Source of the DNA: Flammulina velutipes | Lineage: Eukaryota; Basidiomycota; Agaricomycetes; Agaricales; Physalacriaceae | Direction: 5' to 3' | DNA: 64,000 nucleotides | NCBI GenBank assembly: GCA_011800155.1 | Contig: CM022375.1 | Location: 2,542,001 to 2,606,000, forward strand | Part shown: positions 10,202-21,827 of the stretch, one piece after another | Numbering within the stretch: position 1 is the first letter of the stretch | Layout of the letters: each line of letters begins with the position of its first letter | Notes under the pieces: generated by a model | What the model was told of the DNA's origin: nothing | Databases searched by the model: none | The model's input: the letters and a program-made list of their open reading frames with translations, nothing else | Position numbers and translations under genes: made by a program

Positions 10202-11689
10202 ATGTCAACAACAACAATTTCGGTACTCGCAAACGAGATATTCTGCGAGATCTTCCAGCATATCTACCATTCCCAGACTGTAACTGAGTGGCATAAAGAG
10301 ACGCTCCCGTCCCTCCGTCTGGTTTCGCGCCACTGGAACCAAATAATCGAGGCGCTCCCAATGCTCTGGACATCAATCCTCATCACCGAAAAATCAGCCT
10401 TCCAGTCCGGTCAAGCCCCCTTCCAATCCACCCAGCTCCGGCTGCTTCGAAGTCTCGAGCTGCCCCTTACCGTTCACATCAACCTCCACATCTCTACCAA
10501 AGAGAACTCGTTCAATAAATCGGATGCGATCATCCTAGGCGATATTCTCAACGAAGAGGCTCCACGGATCGTGTCTATGGAGATACGCACCAACTCCCAC
10601 GCGCGCACGGTCCAAACGATCATCCTCACCCGCCTCAACGACACGCGCATGCCGCTTCTCCACTCATTCTCGCACACCGACCCCGCGTACCGCGTACCGC
10701 GTCGTCCCCGGGCCAGGCCTACGCATGAAGATGATTACCCCTCCTCTATTCTCCAGTTCCAAGGTATACCCGAGACGAGACGGATCATCACGGAATGGGG
10801 TCGAGATTTGTATCCATCGCTCACTGACATCGAGCTCGTGGGCGTGTTATACAACCTCAAACATATCCCTGTGATGTATGGCTTGCGTCGTCTTCGGATT
10901 GGGGAACAGCCCGCGAAGAAAAGGCCTCCGCTGAATGAGTTACTGGAAGTTCTGTCTCCGGCTAGGGATACGCTAGAAGTCCTCCAGCTCGAAGACGTCG
11001 CGCGGTCCAATACCACAGACACCTCACCGATCATATTCCATAAACTCAAAATCCTTTCCCTGGGGTACTGCAACCCCGCCATCGCATATTCCTTCCTGGA
11101 ATCCACGAGGCTACCCGCTCTGGTAGATCTCACTCTCACGTATACGTCCATCCCCGGCTATACAGATCCGCACGTCTGTGTGTACCGTTCCCTTATTCGA
11201 CATGTCCCACTCGATCGGATTGAGCGACTCGCTCTGGTTAATGCGGTGTTCTCGTTTTATAGCAGCCACATGGTTGATATTCCTCATCCAGGGGACGGGA
11301 TGCCTGAGGGCGCGCGGGAGGCGTACGCGGAGAAGCTTAGGGAAAGAGGGTTTGTGGAGGTTGATGGGAGGTGGAAAGTCCCGCTCTTCATGTCATTCAT
11401 ATATGGACTTCGCTCGTTGAAGCATCTTCGCATTTGTGATTCTTTTGGTTTGAAGAGGATTGTGGGGACGTATTGGCGGTTGGGGACTCTTTCGAGGTTG
11501 GAGACTCTATACGTTGAAGGGGGACCCGAGGGAATGGTTGAGTTGTTGAGGTATGTGGAGGATGAGAGGAAGTTGGCGAATGTGATGGGGCCGCTGCAAG
11601 TGAGTATTGGGAAGGAGTTGGAGGATGCTTTGTCGAAAGAGGAGAAGGGCGAAGTGTATCGTCATATTGAAGCGTTGGCTAGGTTGTAG
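10202..11689 (+). CDS. F-box-like family 1 protein
   Basis: A single exon of 495 residues starting MSTTTISVLANEIFCEIFQH, with the F-box-like core RLVSRHWNQIIEALPMLWTS. The leucine-rich part follows the family plan: LGDILNEEAPRIVSMEIR, LKHIPVMYGLRRLRIGE, LEVLQLEDVARS, LKILSLGY, LPALVDLTLTYT, LDRIERLALVNAVF, LKHLRICDSFGLKRI and LETLYVEGGPEGMVEL. A local Arg/Pro-rich insertion (YRVPRRPRARP, about residue 160) is unlike its paralogs and falls in the variable loop where most copies read HIDPK or similar. The copy is intact, with the shared promoter module directly upstream. The function is as for other family 1 members: probable SCF substrate receptor. Confidence 0.85.
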   Translation: MSTTTISVLANEIFCEIFQHIYHSQTVTEWHKETLPSLRLVSRHWNQIIEALPMLWTSILITEKSAFQSGQAPFQSTQLRLLRSLELPLTVHINLHISTKENSFNKSDAIILGDILNEEAPRIVSMEIRTNSHARTVQTIILTRLNDTRMPLLHSFSHTDPAYRVPRRPRARPTHEDDYPSSILQFQGIPETRRIITEWGRDLYPSLTDIELVGVLYNLKHIPVMYGLRRLRIGEQPAKKRPPLNELLEVLSPARDTLEVLQLEDVARSNTTDTSPIIFHKLKILSLGYCNPAIAYSFLESTRLPALVDLTLTYTSIPGYTDPHVCVYRSLIRHVPLDRIERLALVNAVFSFYSSHMVDIPHPGDGMPEGAREAYAEKLRERGFVEVDGRWKVPLFMSFIYGLRSLKHLRICDSFGLKRIVGTYWRLGTLSRLETLYVEGGPEGMVELLRYVEDERKLANVMGPLQVSIGKELEDALSKEEKGEVYRHIEALARL

Positions 11690-11875
11690 ATATCGTATTA
11701 GCGACGTGTATCTCAATTGTATATTTAATGGTTCTCGAAGTTGCTTGAATAGCACAAACATAAATATAAGGATCCATTGGCTTTGATATCATTTGATCTA
11801 CCTGTAGTGTAGATTATATCGCGCAGGTAAGTAGTTTTGGGCGCTGAGAGACTAGTGGAATAGTGCTAGAGACAC

Positions 11876-12140
11876 TCAAGTAGATCCAATGGAACTATCA
11901 TGAGGAATTGGAACGCGAACGAAGGATGGTGTGAATGTGGCGTCCACCGGCTCCTTGTCCAGGATAATTAAATCGACTTCGTGCATTGAAAAATGGCTGT
12001 TCGCGGTTGTCAGAATCAATTGGTACAAGTTGAAATGAAACAAACCTCGAATCTTCGTTAAAGACGCGCTAAAAAAGTGATAGAGAGCCAAAGGAAGTGT
12101 ATGTCTCTCAATGTAGGCCTGTGGGTTCGCATAAGTAATT
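11876..12140 (-). CDS. possible small spliced gene or remnant, unknown
   Basis: On the minus strand a coding-like stretch (AYIERHTLPLALYHFFSAS, then LTKIR) is joined by a plausible 49-nt intron (12045-11997, GTTTGT...ACAG, TTCTGAC branch) to AHFSMHEVDLIILDKEP, VDATFTPSFVRVPIPHD and a stop at 11876. A second intron-like segment with GTACGT and CCCACAG borders lies at about 12116-12156, but no upstream ATG stays in phase with it. This may be the 3' end of a small gene with an unrecognised first exon, or a decayed gene. The product is not recognised. Confidence 0.3.
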
Positions 12141-12269
12141 GAGTACAAGTACGACGTACGGAGAGCTGAAGCCAGAGGAGGTGTTATCCGCGAAGCTTTC
12201 ATCAGACAATGACACGGAGGAAATAAAGATAACGAAGGGTATCGGAAAGGCATGCTAGGGATTTTCGCA

Positions 12270-12315
12270 CATGGTGGTCGAAAGCTTGGGGCCGGCATTA
12301 CGGGCCGCCCTTCCG
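12270..12315 (+). repeat. head block shared with element X, upstream of DUF6535 gene
   Basis: ATGGTGGTCGAAAGC and GGCATTACGGGCCGCCCTTC match the consensus seen at the start of element X copies (GATGGTGGTCGAAAGCAAG, then CCGGCATAACGGGCCG). It is about 300 bp upstream of the DUF6535 start at 12598. Confidence 0.55.
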
Positions 12316-12597
12316 TGATTTACCCTTTTACCGTCATGACCGCCACAAATAACATAACTTCTCTTTCTCTCTCTGGTTTCAATGCGCCTTTTGAACGACA
12401 CACTTGGAAATATTGGATCTGGCTCGTTTCTCGTGCTACGGAACATCTCGGTTTCTTCATCTCGGGGATACGGCGTATATTAGAAGCCCGTTCACCAGCC
12501 GTACACGTCGGCCTGTCCATTCAGCGTTCAATTACACGAGGCTGTCGACTTCTGGCGTCTTTCTTCTCCTCTTCCAACGACTTCGGTTTTAACCATC

Positions 12598-14893
12598 ATG
12601 CAGTCTGGCTCTCGATCTCGGAAACTGTCTCGTTCGTCAAGCGCGAAGAACTCGTTCAAGTCTGCGTCCATCCTCGAGCACGGCGGGATGCCACCTTCGA
12701 ATGATGAGGAAGAAGAAATCGAGCTTGTTTTCCGCGAGTCTCAACCTCCAGAGTTTTCCCGTGACCCCGAGTCACCACGCACTGGAAGTTCACTAGCTAG
12801 AGGCGAATGTGTGCCGTCCGCTATCCTGGGAAGCTTACCGCCCACTTCAGCTACGAGCGACCCCGCAGCCCTCGGCGGAGAGTCTGCTGGCACTGATGCA
12901 AATGTACGACGCGAAGATCCTCCCCACACGCGCATTGCTCTAAAAACAGATCAACCTCGGGAACGTTCCACTCAAAGTGGTAAGTGTTTGTCTACGTTTC
13001 ATAACAATGATCTCATCCGCTATGTTCAGTGCCCATGAACTACAAACAAAAGTATCCCGAAGATCCAATCTATAAGGAAACCGATCCCGATGCCCGCGTC
13101 TTTCTTGTCTACAACGACGAGAGTCAGATTTTCGATAACGAGATAATTCTCGAATCCGGAGGGAGTTTGGATATGCTCCTCGTTTTTGTACGTACTTTCT
13201 TCATTGCTAGTAAGTTTTTTTTTTGACCAAACACATTGTAATGTAGGCCGGTCTCTTCGCCTCCGTCTTGACCACGTTCGTCGCTCAAACCTCCCAATCA
13301 CTCTCTCCAGACCAAGGGGTGATATCAAACTCCCTTCTGCGCGAAATGGTTTCTTTGCAGCGCGCTGCCGAAAACGGGACCTCATTCGTCGTCGTCCCAG
13401 CTGCTGACACGTCCTTCACCGCATCCCCCAACGATATCTGGGTCAACAGCCTGTGGTTCGTGAGCCTCGCCCTTAGTCTCTCCACCGCACTCCTCGCAGT
13501 CATCGCGAAACAGTGGCTGCGCCAATACTCCTCCTTCATTTCTGGTACTCCACGCGAGCGTGCTCTCATCCGTCAATTCCGTTACGACGGCCTCGAGAAA
13601 TGGGGAGTCCGACTTATCATCGGACTCCTTCCTACGATCCTCCACGTCTCTCTCTTCCTCTTCATGGTCGGCCTTGTGGTCTTCCTCGTTCCCCTCGACA
13701 ATACACTCGCCGCCATCGTCGCCGGTATCACTGGTTTCGTCTGCGCCACATACACCATCACGAACATCCTCCCGATTCTCTTCACCCAATGTCCATACCG
13801 TACTCCCTTATCCGAAATCCTGAACCCCGTCTATGAAGCCGTAAAATTCATCACCAAGGCCCTCTGTCTCTTCGTCGTCGTCCCCTGGGGTGTGGTCATC
13901 GTCCTGCTGAAGCATAAGAACGTGGTAGACGATATTGGTGATTGGGTACCAGACTGGGGACTCGACTGGAAAAAGTTTTTCGGAGGCTGGCCCAAATCTC
14001 TGAAAGAGGTCGAGCGCGCACGGGCCCATGAAGAGGACAAGTGGGGTCGCCCTCTTGGGATCGCCGGCGCTCTGATATGGCTCGCTCAAACGACGTCGGA
14101 CGCCTCGGCTAAAGCCATCGTTGCCGAGGCTGTGGGATCTGTGTCGCACCCTTCGCTTCGGTCGAAATGGGTCGATGATGCTCTCAAACAACAGTGGGCT
14201 CATATATCCGTGCGCAGAGGTGAATTGCTCTCAAAAGAGGACGAGGGAATTGCTGAACACCTCATGCGTGGCGCTTGGATCACAAACTCCTACATGGCTT
14301 GGCAGTGGTATTTCCCGACGGGACCTACCCATTGCCAAACTTACGGTTTCATGCTGTTGATTGCTGCATATAGACGTGCCCCCAGGTTGCATACAGAGGA
14401 TGGGAAATGGTACGACCTATCGCCTGATCTCGTTTTCACCTTCATTGCTTCACGCGATCTATCGGAGGAGCTTGAGGCTCCCGTATGGATGTGGTGGTCG
14501 CTTTTCACTCAGACTGCAGGCGCCTCGGAGAACTGGGTCAAACACAGAAACCAGACAGTGGCTATATGCACCGACGGGAGCACATCGGAGATTGACGCAC
14601 ACAAGGAGGAGTGGCTCAAGAGGGTCAATATCCCTCCGACGCTACAACACACTATACGGGAAAAGATGATCGCTACGTACTGCGCTAGCATGAATTCCCC
14701 AGAGCCACTCTCCCTATCACCTGACATATTGGCCGAAATATCCGAATTTTTTGTCCTGCGCGCACGCAAGTCGAAAAATCCTTTTCCCCCTTTCTCAACG
14801 GTCTCGTTAGCTACGTTTCTTTTTGATAACTTTTCGCAGTTTCCGGGCTTCTGGATGGAAACTGAAGGCTTCAATTCCCGTATACAGAGTTAG
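12598..14893 (+). CDS. DUF6535 multi-pass membrane protein
   Basis: Exons 12598-12979, 13030-13187 and 13247-14893 (introns 50 and 59 nt) give 728 residues. Residues 1-127 are a Ser/Arg-rich disordered leader. The DUF6535 core begins at about 129 (VPMNYKQKYPEDPIYKET ... FLVYNDESQIFDNEII). Hydrophobic segments at about 176-194, 249-267, 301-327, 333-358 and 381-401 look membrane-spanning. The loop WLRQYSSFISGTPRERA and IRQFRYDGLEKWG between them is nearly invariant in all five copies here. The long C-terminal part is soluble, with WLAQTTSDASAKAIVAEA in a helical repeat-like region and a closing FPPFSTVSLATFLFDNF motif. The function of this Agaricomycete family is not known. The 158-nt middle exon is the same length in every copy. 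Confidence 0.85.
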
Positions 14894-15030
14894 TAGAGTC
14901 AGTACCAAGAGTTGGGTAGTCGCGCTATCAGCGTCAATTTGTAGTCACCATCAACAGAAGGCGTATACTCAATAAGCGCTTTGGTGAGAAAGCACCACTC
15001 CATGCATTGTACTATCTATAATTACAACGT

Positions 15031-15175
15031 GCCGGGCCATATGCCGATATAGTTCGTTGATTGTTCGCACGCACTTTGCCCGAACGGAACTCTTTATTGT
15101 TGGCTTTCACGATACACAATGGCGCGCCGGATCAATGAATTCGCGCACATTTCATTATTTATAAACAAGCATCCA
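15031..15175 (+). promoter_or_regulatory. F-box family upstream module
   Basis: Begins GCCGGGCC and continues with TAGTTCGTTGATTGTTCGCA, GAACGGAACTCTTTATTGTT, ACACAATGGCGC, AATGAATTCGCGCA and CATTATTTATAAACAAGC. The last part is TATA-like and sits about 110 bp before the ATG at 15279. Nearly identical to the module at 24011. Confidence 0.7.
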
Positions 15176-15278
15176 ACCATCGTTTCCACCAACAACTTAT
15201 CCCCCGCAGCAATTTGTATGTACTACCTCTCGGTCCACTCACACTCGTTTCACTCACTCACAATACCTAGGAGCTACC

Positions 15279-16766
15279 ATGCCGACGACAATATCCGCAC
15301 TCGCGAACGAGACGCTCTGCGAAGTATTCCAACACCACTTCAATTCCCTGAGCTTCGATGACCGGTCCATGCATGGAATCCCGACCTTACGTCTGGTTTC
15401 ACGCCACTGGAACGAAACGATCGAGAGGCTCCCAATGCTATGGACGTCCATCCTCATCACTGAAAAATCAGCCCACGCATCCGGTCAACTTCCTTTCCAA
15501 TCCACGCGCTTGACGCTTCTTCGTAGTCTGACCCTGCCTCTCACGATCCACATCAACATAGACATCTCTCCAGAACAAAACTCCTTCACGGAATCGGATG
15601 GGATGATCTTAAGCGAGATAATTCATACGGTCGCCCCCCGAGTCGCCTCTATCGTGCTACGCGCCAACCCCCACTCGCAGACGATCCAAACGGCCATACT
15701 CTCGAGGCTCAATAAGACGCATATGCCTCTCCTCCGTAAATTCAAGCATATCGACCCCAAAGCGCAGGTGGACTTCAGTGTTAGAGGTGGATATCTTCAG
15801 AACCCCTCCTCTATCCTCCAGCACAAAGGCACAAGGCAGCTCATCAGTGAATGGGGTAGAGACTTATATCCCTCGCTCACCGAAATTTACCTCACCGGTG
15901 TGTCGTACAACTTGGAACAGCTCCCCATCATGCATGGTATCCGTCACCTTCACATTAAGGCACAACCACTGCGTAAAAGGCCTACAGCCAGCCAAATGCT
16001 CAAAGCCCTCTATCCAGCTAGGGATACATTGGAGTGCCTCCAACTAGAGGACATTATCAGAAGGACTCCCACAGATAATATCCCCCTCAAAAACCCAATC
16101 ATCTTCTCGAAGCTGAGAATCCTTTCATTTGGGTACTATTCTGCTCGCATTGCCTCTATGTTTTTCCGGTCTGTGAGAGCGCCCGCTTTGAGATCTCTCA
16201 CCCTGACGTTTACCTCCGAACCGCCTACCCAAATAGACCGGCATATGGGTTTAGTTTCCTGCCTTATCGAACATTTCCCGCTTCCCCAGATCAAGACCCT
16301 CGTTCTCGTCAATGTTGTGTTCCCGCTCCCAGGAGATCGGGATGCTAAATTACTGGATCCGCGTCCTCCGGATGGGAGGTCGGAGGCTGAGCTCGCAGAG
16401 GAGTCGGAGCACTTCATTTCAACTGGGTTGAAACTGATTTCTGGATGTTGGGTGATACCGGTGTTTATGCGGTTCCTGCGCATATCTATATCGTTGAAGC
16501 ACCTTCGCATTGACGAGCGCATCGGCTTGAAAAAGGCGATGAGTGCTCATTGGGCACGGTGGACACTTTATAGGTTGGAGACTCTAGTTCTGGATGGATC
16601 TCCAGAGGGGTTGTTTGAGTTGGCACAGGTGGTGGAAGACACTAGGAAGGAATGGGATAGGCCATCTCCATTGCGCATGAGCATCGGTGAGACTTTGAAG
16701 GGGAAAATATCGAAAGAGGAGGAGGCGAAGTTGTACGACCAATTCCCATCATTCTCCAAGCCGTAG
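15279..16766 (+). CDS. F-box-like family 1 protein (near-twin of the 24259 gene)
   Basis: A single exon of 495 residues starting MPTTISALANETLCEVFQHH, with the F-box-like core RLVSRHWNETIERLPMLWTS. Leucine-rich blocks include LSEIIHTVAPRVASIVLR, LEQLPIMHGIRHLHIKAQ, LECLQLEDIIRRTP, LRILSFGYYSARI, LPQIKTLVLVNVVF and LETLVLDGSPEGLFELAQ. It differs from the gene at 24259 by scattered substitutions and shares its promoter and 3' untranslated sequence, so the two are a recent duplicate pair. The start is fixed by conservation with that copy and by the upstream module. A Met-Pro start rather than Met-Ser sets this pair apart. Probable SCF substrate receptor by family. Confidence 0.85.
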   Translation: MPTTISALANETLCEVFQHHFNSLSFDDRSMHGIPTLRLVSRHWNETIERLPMLWTSILITEKSAHASGQLPFQSTRLTLLRSLTLPLTIHINIDISPEQNSFTESDGMILSEIIHTVAPRVASIVLRANPHSQTIQTAILSRLNKTHMPLLRKFKHIDPKAQVDFSVRGGYLQNPSSILQHKGTRQLISEWGRDLYPSLTEIYLTGVSYNLEQLPIMHGIRHLHIKAQPLRKRPTASQMLKALYPARDTLECLQLEDIIRRTPTDNIPLKNPIIFSKLRILSFGYYSARIASMFFRSVRAPALRSLTLTFTSEPPTQIDRHMGLVSCLIEHFPLPQIKTLVLVNVVFPLPGDRDAKLLDPRPPDGRSEAELAEESEHFISTGLKLISGCWVIPVFMRFLRISISLKHLRIDERIGLKKAMSAHWARWTLYRLETLVLDGSPEGLFELAQVVEDTRKEWDRPSPLRMSIGETLKGKISKEEEAKLYDQFPSFSKP

Positions 16767-19479
16767 ATGTCAACATTGTCAACCTGTATTTCGATTATTT
16801 CTAGTTCACTACGTGCATTCACTGCAATTACTGATGTATTCGTTACTTGCTTGAAGAGTAAACATATTATTATGTGTGAACGTGGCGCGCGTCTACCCGT
16901 TGATAACGTCAAAGTTCTTCGCAGACGGAGCAAGCGGAAAGATTTTCTGGGCATACAAGAAATCGAAAGGGGTTTGCGCTTAGATTGTCAGGATATATGC
17001 TTGTGATACAACAATATGCACTGGGATATAGTTCGGTATGCGTCGTGATCACTAAGTAGCGTACAGCGGATGCTCTGACCCAAAAGGGAAAAGGTCGAGG
17101 GCTCCTGCCTATCCTGAACATCGCCATAATCCAAATCGGACAACCAAAGCCTCCACATACGCCGACAACGAACCTGAACGTGTAGTCCCAAACCCCTCCA
17201 GTTTTAGCGCCTTCGACTTACCACGCCTGATACCCCATACTTTCACCGCTGTGTGTATCTCCACCCCATCCTATCACGTCACGGCGAAAAACATCGCGCC
17301 ATGTTCCCAGCCATGTCATCGCGCGAGACGACTCCCCACTATCGCTATCTCAGATTGGGAGGCTGAAGGACATTCAGATGGATGTCTTCGTAATCAGGTC
17401 TGGCACGCAATGGGACCCTGCTGCAACTGCGAGAAAAACAAGCGACAGGGGAAGATGATGACCGATATTATGTGAGAAGGACGGGAACGGGCGACGAAAG
17501 GATTTGGAATGCATGCGTCCGGTGATACGAAGGGAGGAGTGTAGTTTTGAAATCCGAGGAAGAGCATGCGCCTGGGGTTAGGGTCAGAAATTTGCAAGAT
17601 TAAAAGAAAGCGACGTACGACAGCGAAAGAAAAGCAGACACAAATCCATTCACGTCCAAACGTGCGACGCAGCTCTGGAGAGACCATACGCTGGGTGTGG
17701 CGGGCGGCTCGGACATTCCCTCGTCAGCAACCCATTTCGGCGCCTGAGAAGTCGGGAAGCATAATGCGGAGAAATCGACGCCAACAGTGTGTGTGTGACT
17801 GGGGGATTGCAGCGTTCGTTGAGGGGCATGTCAAAGGATATCTCAGTCACCCAACCTGCCGATCATGCGCGTATGGGCATCGATGCTTTCGTGATCCAAA
17901 TGGCCTCTTCCTCGCCTTATACCGCGCATCCAAAGAATTTGGTGGCTGACTCCTCCGAGTGCACCGCCTTCCAGACAAGTGAGCCTTCACAACGTTCGGC
18001 CTTGCCAAGACGCATGATAGGTAGCTCGGCCTCTTTGTGTCCCAGTCTCCCGTCTACGCGCTGCACCGTTGACAGATGATCAATCCTAGGGTGCTAGATT
18101 GGCTCTCTTCTCGCTCGTTGGCTTCATCAGCTTTGGTTGGCATGGGTATGCACGTAGAAATCATGGGCAGTGTGCGTGTGATGGAATGGCGAGCGTGAAC
18201 ATCGGTGTCCGGACGGTGGAGGGAGAGGAGATGGAGGCCGCACAGAGTAGGCTGTAGGAAGATCATGAAGACGAGGGTATATGTGCTCTTCGCGCTAGCG
18301 TTCAGCGTCCATCGGTCGTGCTCTAGAGAAAACCGCGCAGGGAGTATGGTAGGATGGGATGCTCGGGCTGGACGAAGGATTGCTTCAGCGTGAGGATTTG
18401 GCGCACAGGAGTTTGGCTAGACGAGTGTTGGAAGGGGAACATGCAGCACGTTGCGACGCCTAGGATTATGATAAGAAATTTTACAGACAATTGAGGAAGC
18501 CACGTACGACAGGAATCCTGCTGGGAAAGGGGTATTCGATCTATTGCGTGCTCTGCAAGCAAATGGATTTAGGCCTCGGTCGTCGCGATGAAAATCCTGC
18601 GGTTGGCACAGTTTGACAGACTGCATTCCCCTCGTCTCCGAAGGGCCTGAAGAGCAAGAGCTTCTCCAAAAATGTGCGCGCGCGTGAATTCAGGATGACG
18701 ATGCGGCTGGGCAATGGCAGGGAGAGGATCGTTCGTCTGGTACGAGTACGTCGACCAACGACGATGCAGGAAGACATTATCGTACCAGCGTCGTACGGCG
18801 GGATGGTAAAGGGACTTGCAGGATGACAGGCTGGGCTGATGCGATGAGAAACCTCTTCTTCATTCCGCGACTAATCCATGTTGGACATCGTTGGTAGTGA
18901 CCAGCACAAGAGGGAAAACAAGTTCCTTCTAGTACATGTGCCGAATTCAGCCAACCGTGGGGTCTGGTACGAGAACGCGTAGAAAGGGAGACTAAGATTC
19001 GGGTAAGTGAATGTGTAGCCTGCATTAATGAGCGACGTACGAAAAACGGCGCCAATTCCATTTTACAAACGACTTTTAAACGTGGGAACGGCTTCACGAG
19101 TCTTCCTCTTGCAGCGACGCGATGCAGGGGAGAAAGAGAGAAAAAGAGATCATGGTCGAAGCGCAAGCAGTACCGGCAAAACGGACCGCACTACCGTACT
19201 TCTCTTTACGCCACATCAACCATCCAACTAATTTGGCAGTCTCAACAGCGTTCGCTCTCAGTCTTTCTAGGGATGTTAAAATTTCCTTGCAAGATTGGCA
19301 TTTATCTACAGGTGGAAAAAGCTTTGTTGTGATGACATTTACTGCAAGTCTACTCTGTTCCGGGCGGCGCCTATCAATATTCTAGCTGTCCAGGTTCTGA
19401 TGGTTGCTCAGCGCTTCACATACTAACCTTTACTATCTTCCTCCATCATCCCCACTGATTACGGTCGTTCTAACCTATA
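16767..19479. other. non-coding tract paralogous (inverted) to ~60.5-62.0 kb
   Basis: The first ~100 bp is a 3' region shared with the 24259 gene. From about 17.74 to 18.95 kb, blocks match the reverse complement of 61.1-61.9 kb: CGACGCCAACAG near 17780, TTTTACAGACAATTG near 18480, CCACGTACGACAG, and CGGTCGTCGCGATG near 18578. Both tracts lie upstream of a DUF6535 gene in the same relative orientation, so a gene plus ~1.8 kb of upstream DNA was duplicated. Exon-like peptides (FSSRRPRPKS versus FTSRRPGQKS) suggest a decayed gene; no intact frame was found. Confidence 0.5.
19147..19200 (+). repeat. head block shared with element X, upstream of DUF6535 gene
   Basis: GATCATGGTCGAAGCGCAAG followed by TACCGGCAAAACGGACCGCA, matching in order the block at 60843-60896 (inverted) and the head of element X copies. 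It is about 300 bp upstream of the ATG at 19480. Confidence 0.55.
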
Positions 19480-21709
19480 ATGCCGTCTCGCTCCCGTTCC
19501 CGCAAATCCTCTCGATCAAGTGGGAGGAACCCCTTCAAATCTGCGTCCATCCTCGAAAACGGCGGTCAGGCTCCATTGCAAGATGATGACATCAAGCTCG
19601 TTCCTCGTAATTCGCAGTCTATCCCTGACGACTTTCCTTCCCCGTTTGCTGGAGTGTCCGGTGCACCTCCAACTCTGGCGACAGACAATCCTATGGAAGA
19701 ACCGCGATCTACTGGTACTCGTATAGACCCTGGCGCGAGTGGTCAACGCGAGCGTCTTCCGCACAAACGGTTCGGGCTGCATACTGATCAAATTCGCGGA
19801 CAGCGCCCACAAGGAGGTCGTAAGTCCCTCTCACCCCTCCCTTGCATCGTATCTCATCGGAAGATATGTAAAGCACCAATGGACTACAAGCAGAGGTATC
19901 CAGAGGATCCAATTTACAAGGAAACCGAACCCAACGCGCGTGTCTTTCACGTCTACAACGACGAGAGCCAACTTTTCGACAACGACATGATTACCGAAGC
20001 CGGCGATAGCCTGGACATCCTTCTCGTCTTTGTGAGGGTTGACTTTGTCGTATCTTATGCAACTCGCTAATCAAGCACTCTAGGCTGGTCTCTTTGCTTC
20101 GGTTCTGACGACATTTGTCGTGCAAACATCCCAATCTCTCTCCCCGGACAAAACAGACATATCCAATTCCCTACTCCGTGAGATGATATCTCTCCAGCGC
20201 GCCACAGAAGACGGAACCTCCTTTTCCTCCGTTCCAGCCGCCGACACTTCGTTCACCGCGTCCCGCACTGATATCTGGGTCAACAGCCTTTGGTTCATTA
20301 GTCTCTCTCTCAGTCTCTTCACCGCACTCCTTGCAGTCATTGCCAAACAATGGTTGCGGCAATACTCTTCCTTCATTTCTGGTACCCCACGTGAGCGTGC
20401 TCTCATCCGCCAATTTCGTTATGACGGCCTCGAGAAATGGGGTGTACGCCTCATTATCGGACTCCTCCCTACGATCCTCCACATCTCCCTCTTCCTTTTC
20501 CTCGCCGGAGTCGTCGTCTTCCTCCTTTCGCTGAACAACACCCTTGCTTGCGTCGTCGCCGGGATCACTGGCTTCCTGTGCGCCACATACATCATCACGA
20601 ATCTCCTCCCAGTCATCTTCATCCAATGTCCATATCGCACACCTTTGTCCGAGATCTTAAACTCCCTCTACGGAGCAGGACGTGTGGCATTTGTAGCCCC
20701 CTGGTTCTTAATCCTTCTCGTGCTTCGCTATATCCATGTCCTGCCTCGTGATGTGATAGATCGCTCGGACACGGTATGGATACCGCAAGAAATTGCCATG
20801 TTCGGATGGGAGGGATTCACGTATCTGTGGCCCAGCTCTCTGAAGGAGAGTGAGCGGACATGTGCCAATGCAAGGGACAAGTGGGGTCGCCCTCTATGGA
20901 TCGATGGCACATTATCATGGCTCGCTGAAACCACATCAGACATGTCTGCGAAAGCCATTGTTGCCGAGGCTGCAGGATCCCTATCCCGTCCCTCCCTTAC
21001 ATCTGAATGGACACCTGTCCAAGATGCTACCTTTCTACATTGGGCAAGAATCCTCTCTCGCGACAACACCGGTGTATTTCTCACGGCAGAAGAAGAGAGA
21101 ATTGCTGAACGCTTGATTCGAAGCGCGTCAATGACTCAATCCCGTGTATTGTACGTGCTGTATAAGCGGCCAGAACCCATACATTGCCACACTCACGGTA
21201 TGATGCTAATACTCGCCGTTTGCAACTGTCCCTCAATTTTGCATACCGATGGCGGGGAACCACAAGACCTATTACCCGCTCAAGTTTTTAGTTTCGTTGC
21301 TGGGCGCAAGGATCTGTCAGAGGGGCTTGAGGCCCCGAGATGGATTTGGTGGTCAATTTGCATCCGGGCCACGCAGAACCTGTCGTACGAACAGATAATA
21401 GAACTCTGCAGGAGCGGAAGTATACCAGACATTGATTCACACAGGGAGACATGGCTCGAGAAGGCCAATATTCCTTCGACGCTGAGGTGCGTCGTGTGGG
21501 AAAATATGCTCGATGCATACCGTGACGAGGAGTATTTCGGGGGGATGACTAGTAAACCATACACATTCTTAGAGTTCTCTAAGTTATTTTTCCAACAAGC
21601 TTTCCTGCCCCCTTTCTCTACTGTATCATTAGCTACATTTCTTTTCGAGAACTTTTCGCAGTTTACGGAGTTCTGGATAGACCCTGGAGACATACATTTA
21701 GATACATAA
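19480..21709 (+). CDS. DUF6535 multi-pass membrane protein
   Basis: Exons 19480-19819, 19874-20031 and 20084-21709 give 707 residues (introns 54 and 52 nt). It starts MPSRSRSRKSSRSSGRNPFK, the conserved Ser/Arg leader, and the DUF6535 core opens with PMDYKQRYPEDPIYKETEPN. The first intron has no in-frame stop, so an unspliced reading is possible, but the GTAAGT donor and equal placement in the paralogs support splicing. Membrane segments lie around LWFISLSLSLFTALLAVIA, LIIGLLPTILHISLFLFLAG and CVVAGITGFLCATYIITNLL, plus a fourth (VAFVAPWFLILLVL). The C-terminus has the family WLAETTSDMSAKAIVAEA and FPPFSTVSLATFLF-type blocks (here LPPFSTVSLATFLFENF). It is the closest relative of the broken copy at 60447. 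Function unknown. Confidence 0.85.
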
Positions 21710-21827
21710 AGTAGGACTAATACCTATAATCCGTTGTAAGTAGCTCCAATTACCGCAGCCCTTCCTCCTCCTAACATTGACTCTGTTCTCCTTATCCACT
21801 TTGGTGCATTGGTAGTATGCGGCCACA

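Noticed and set aside
13382..13789. Long antisense frames inside DUF6535 and F-box genes
   Set aside because: Shadows of GC-biased codon use in the real genes; the sense frames carry conserved family motifs.
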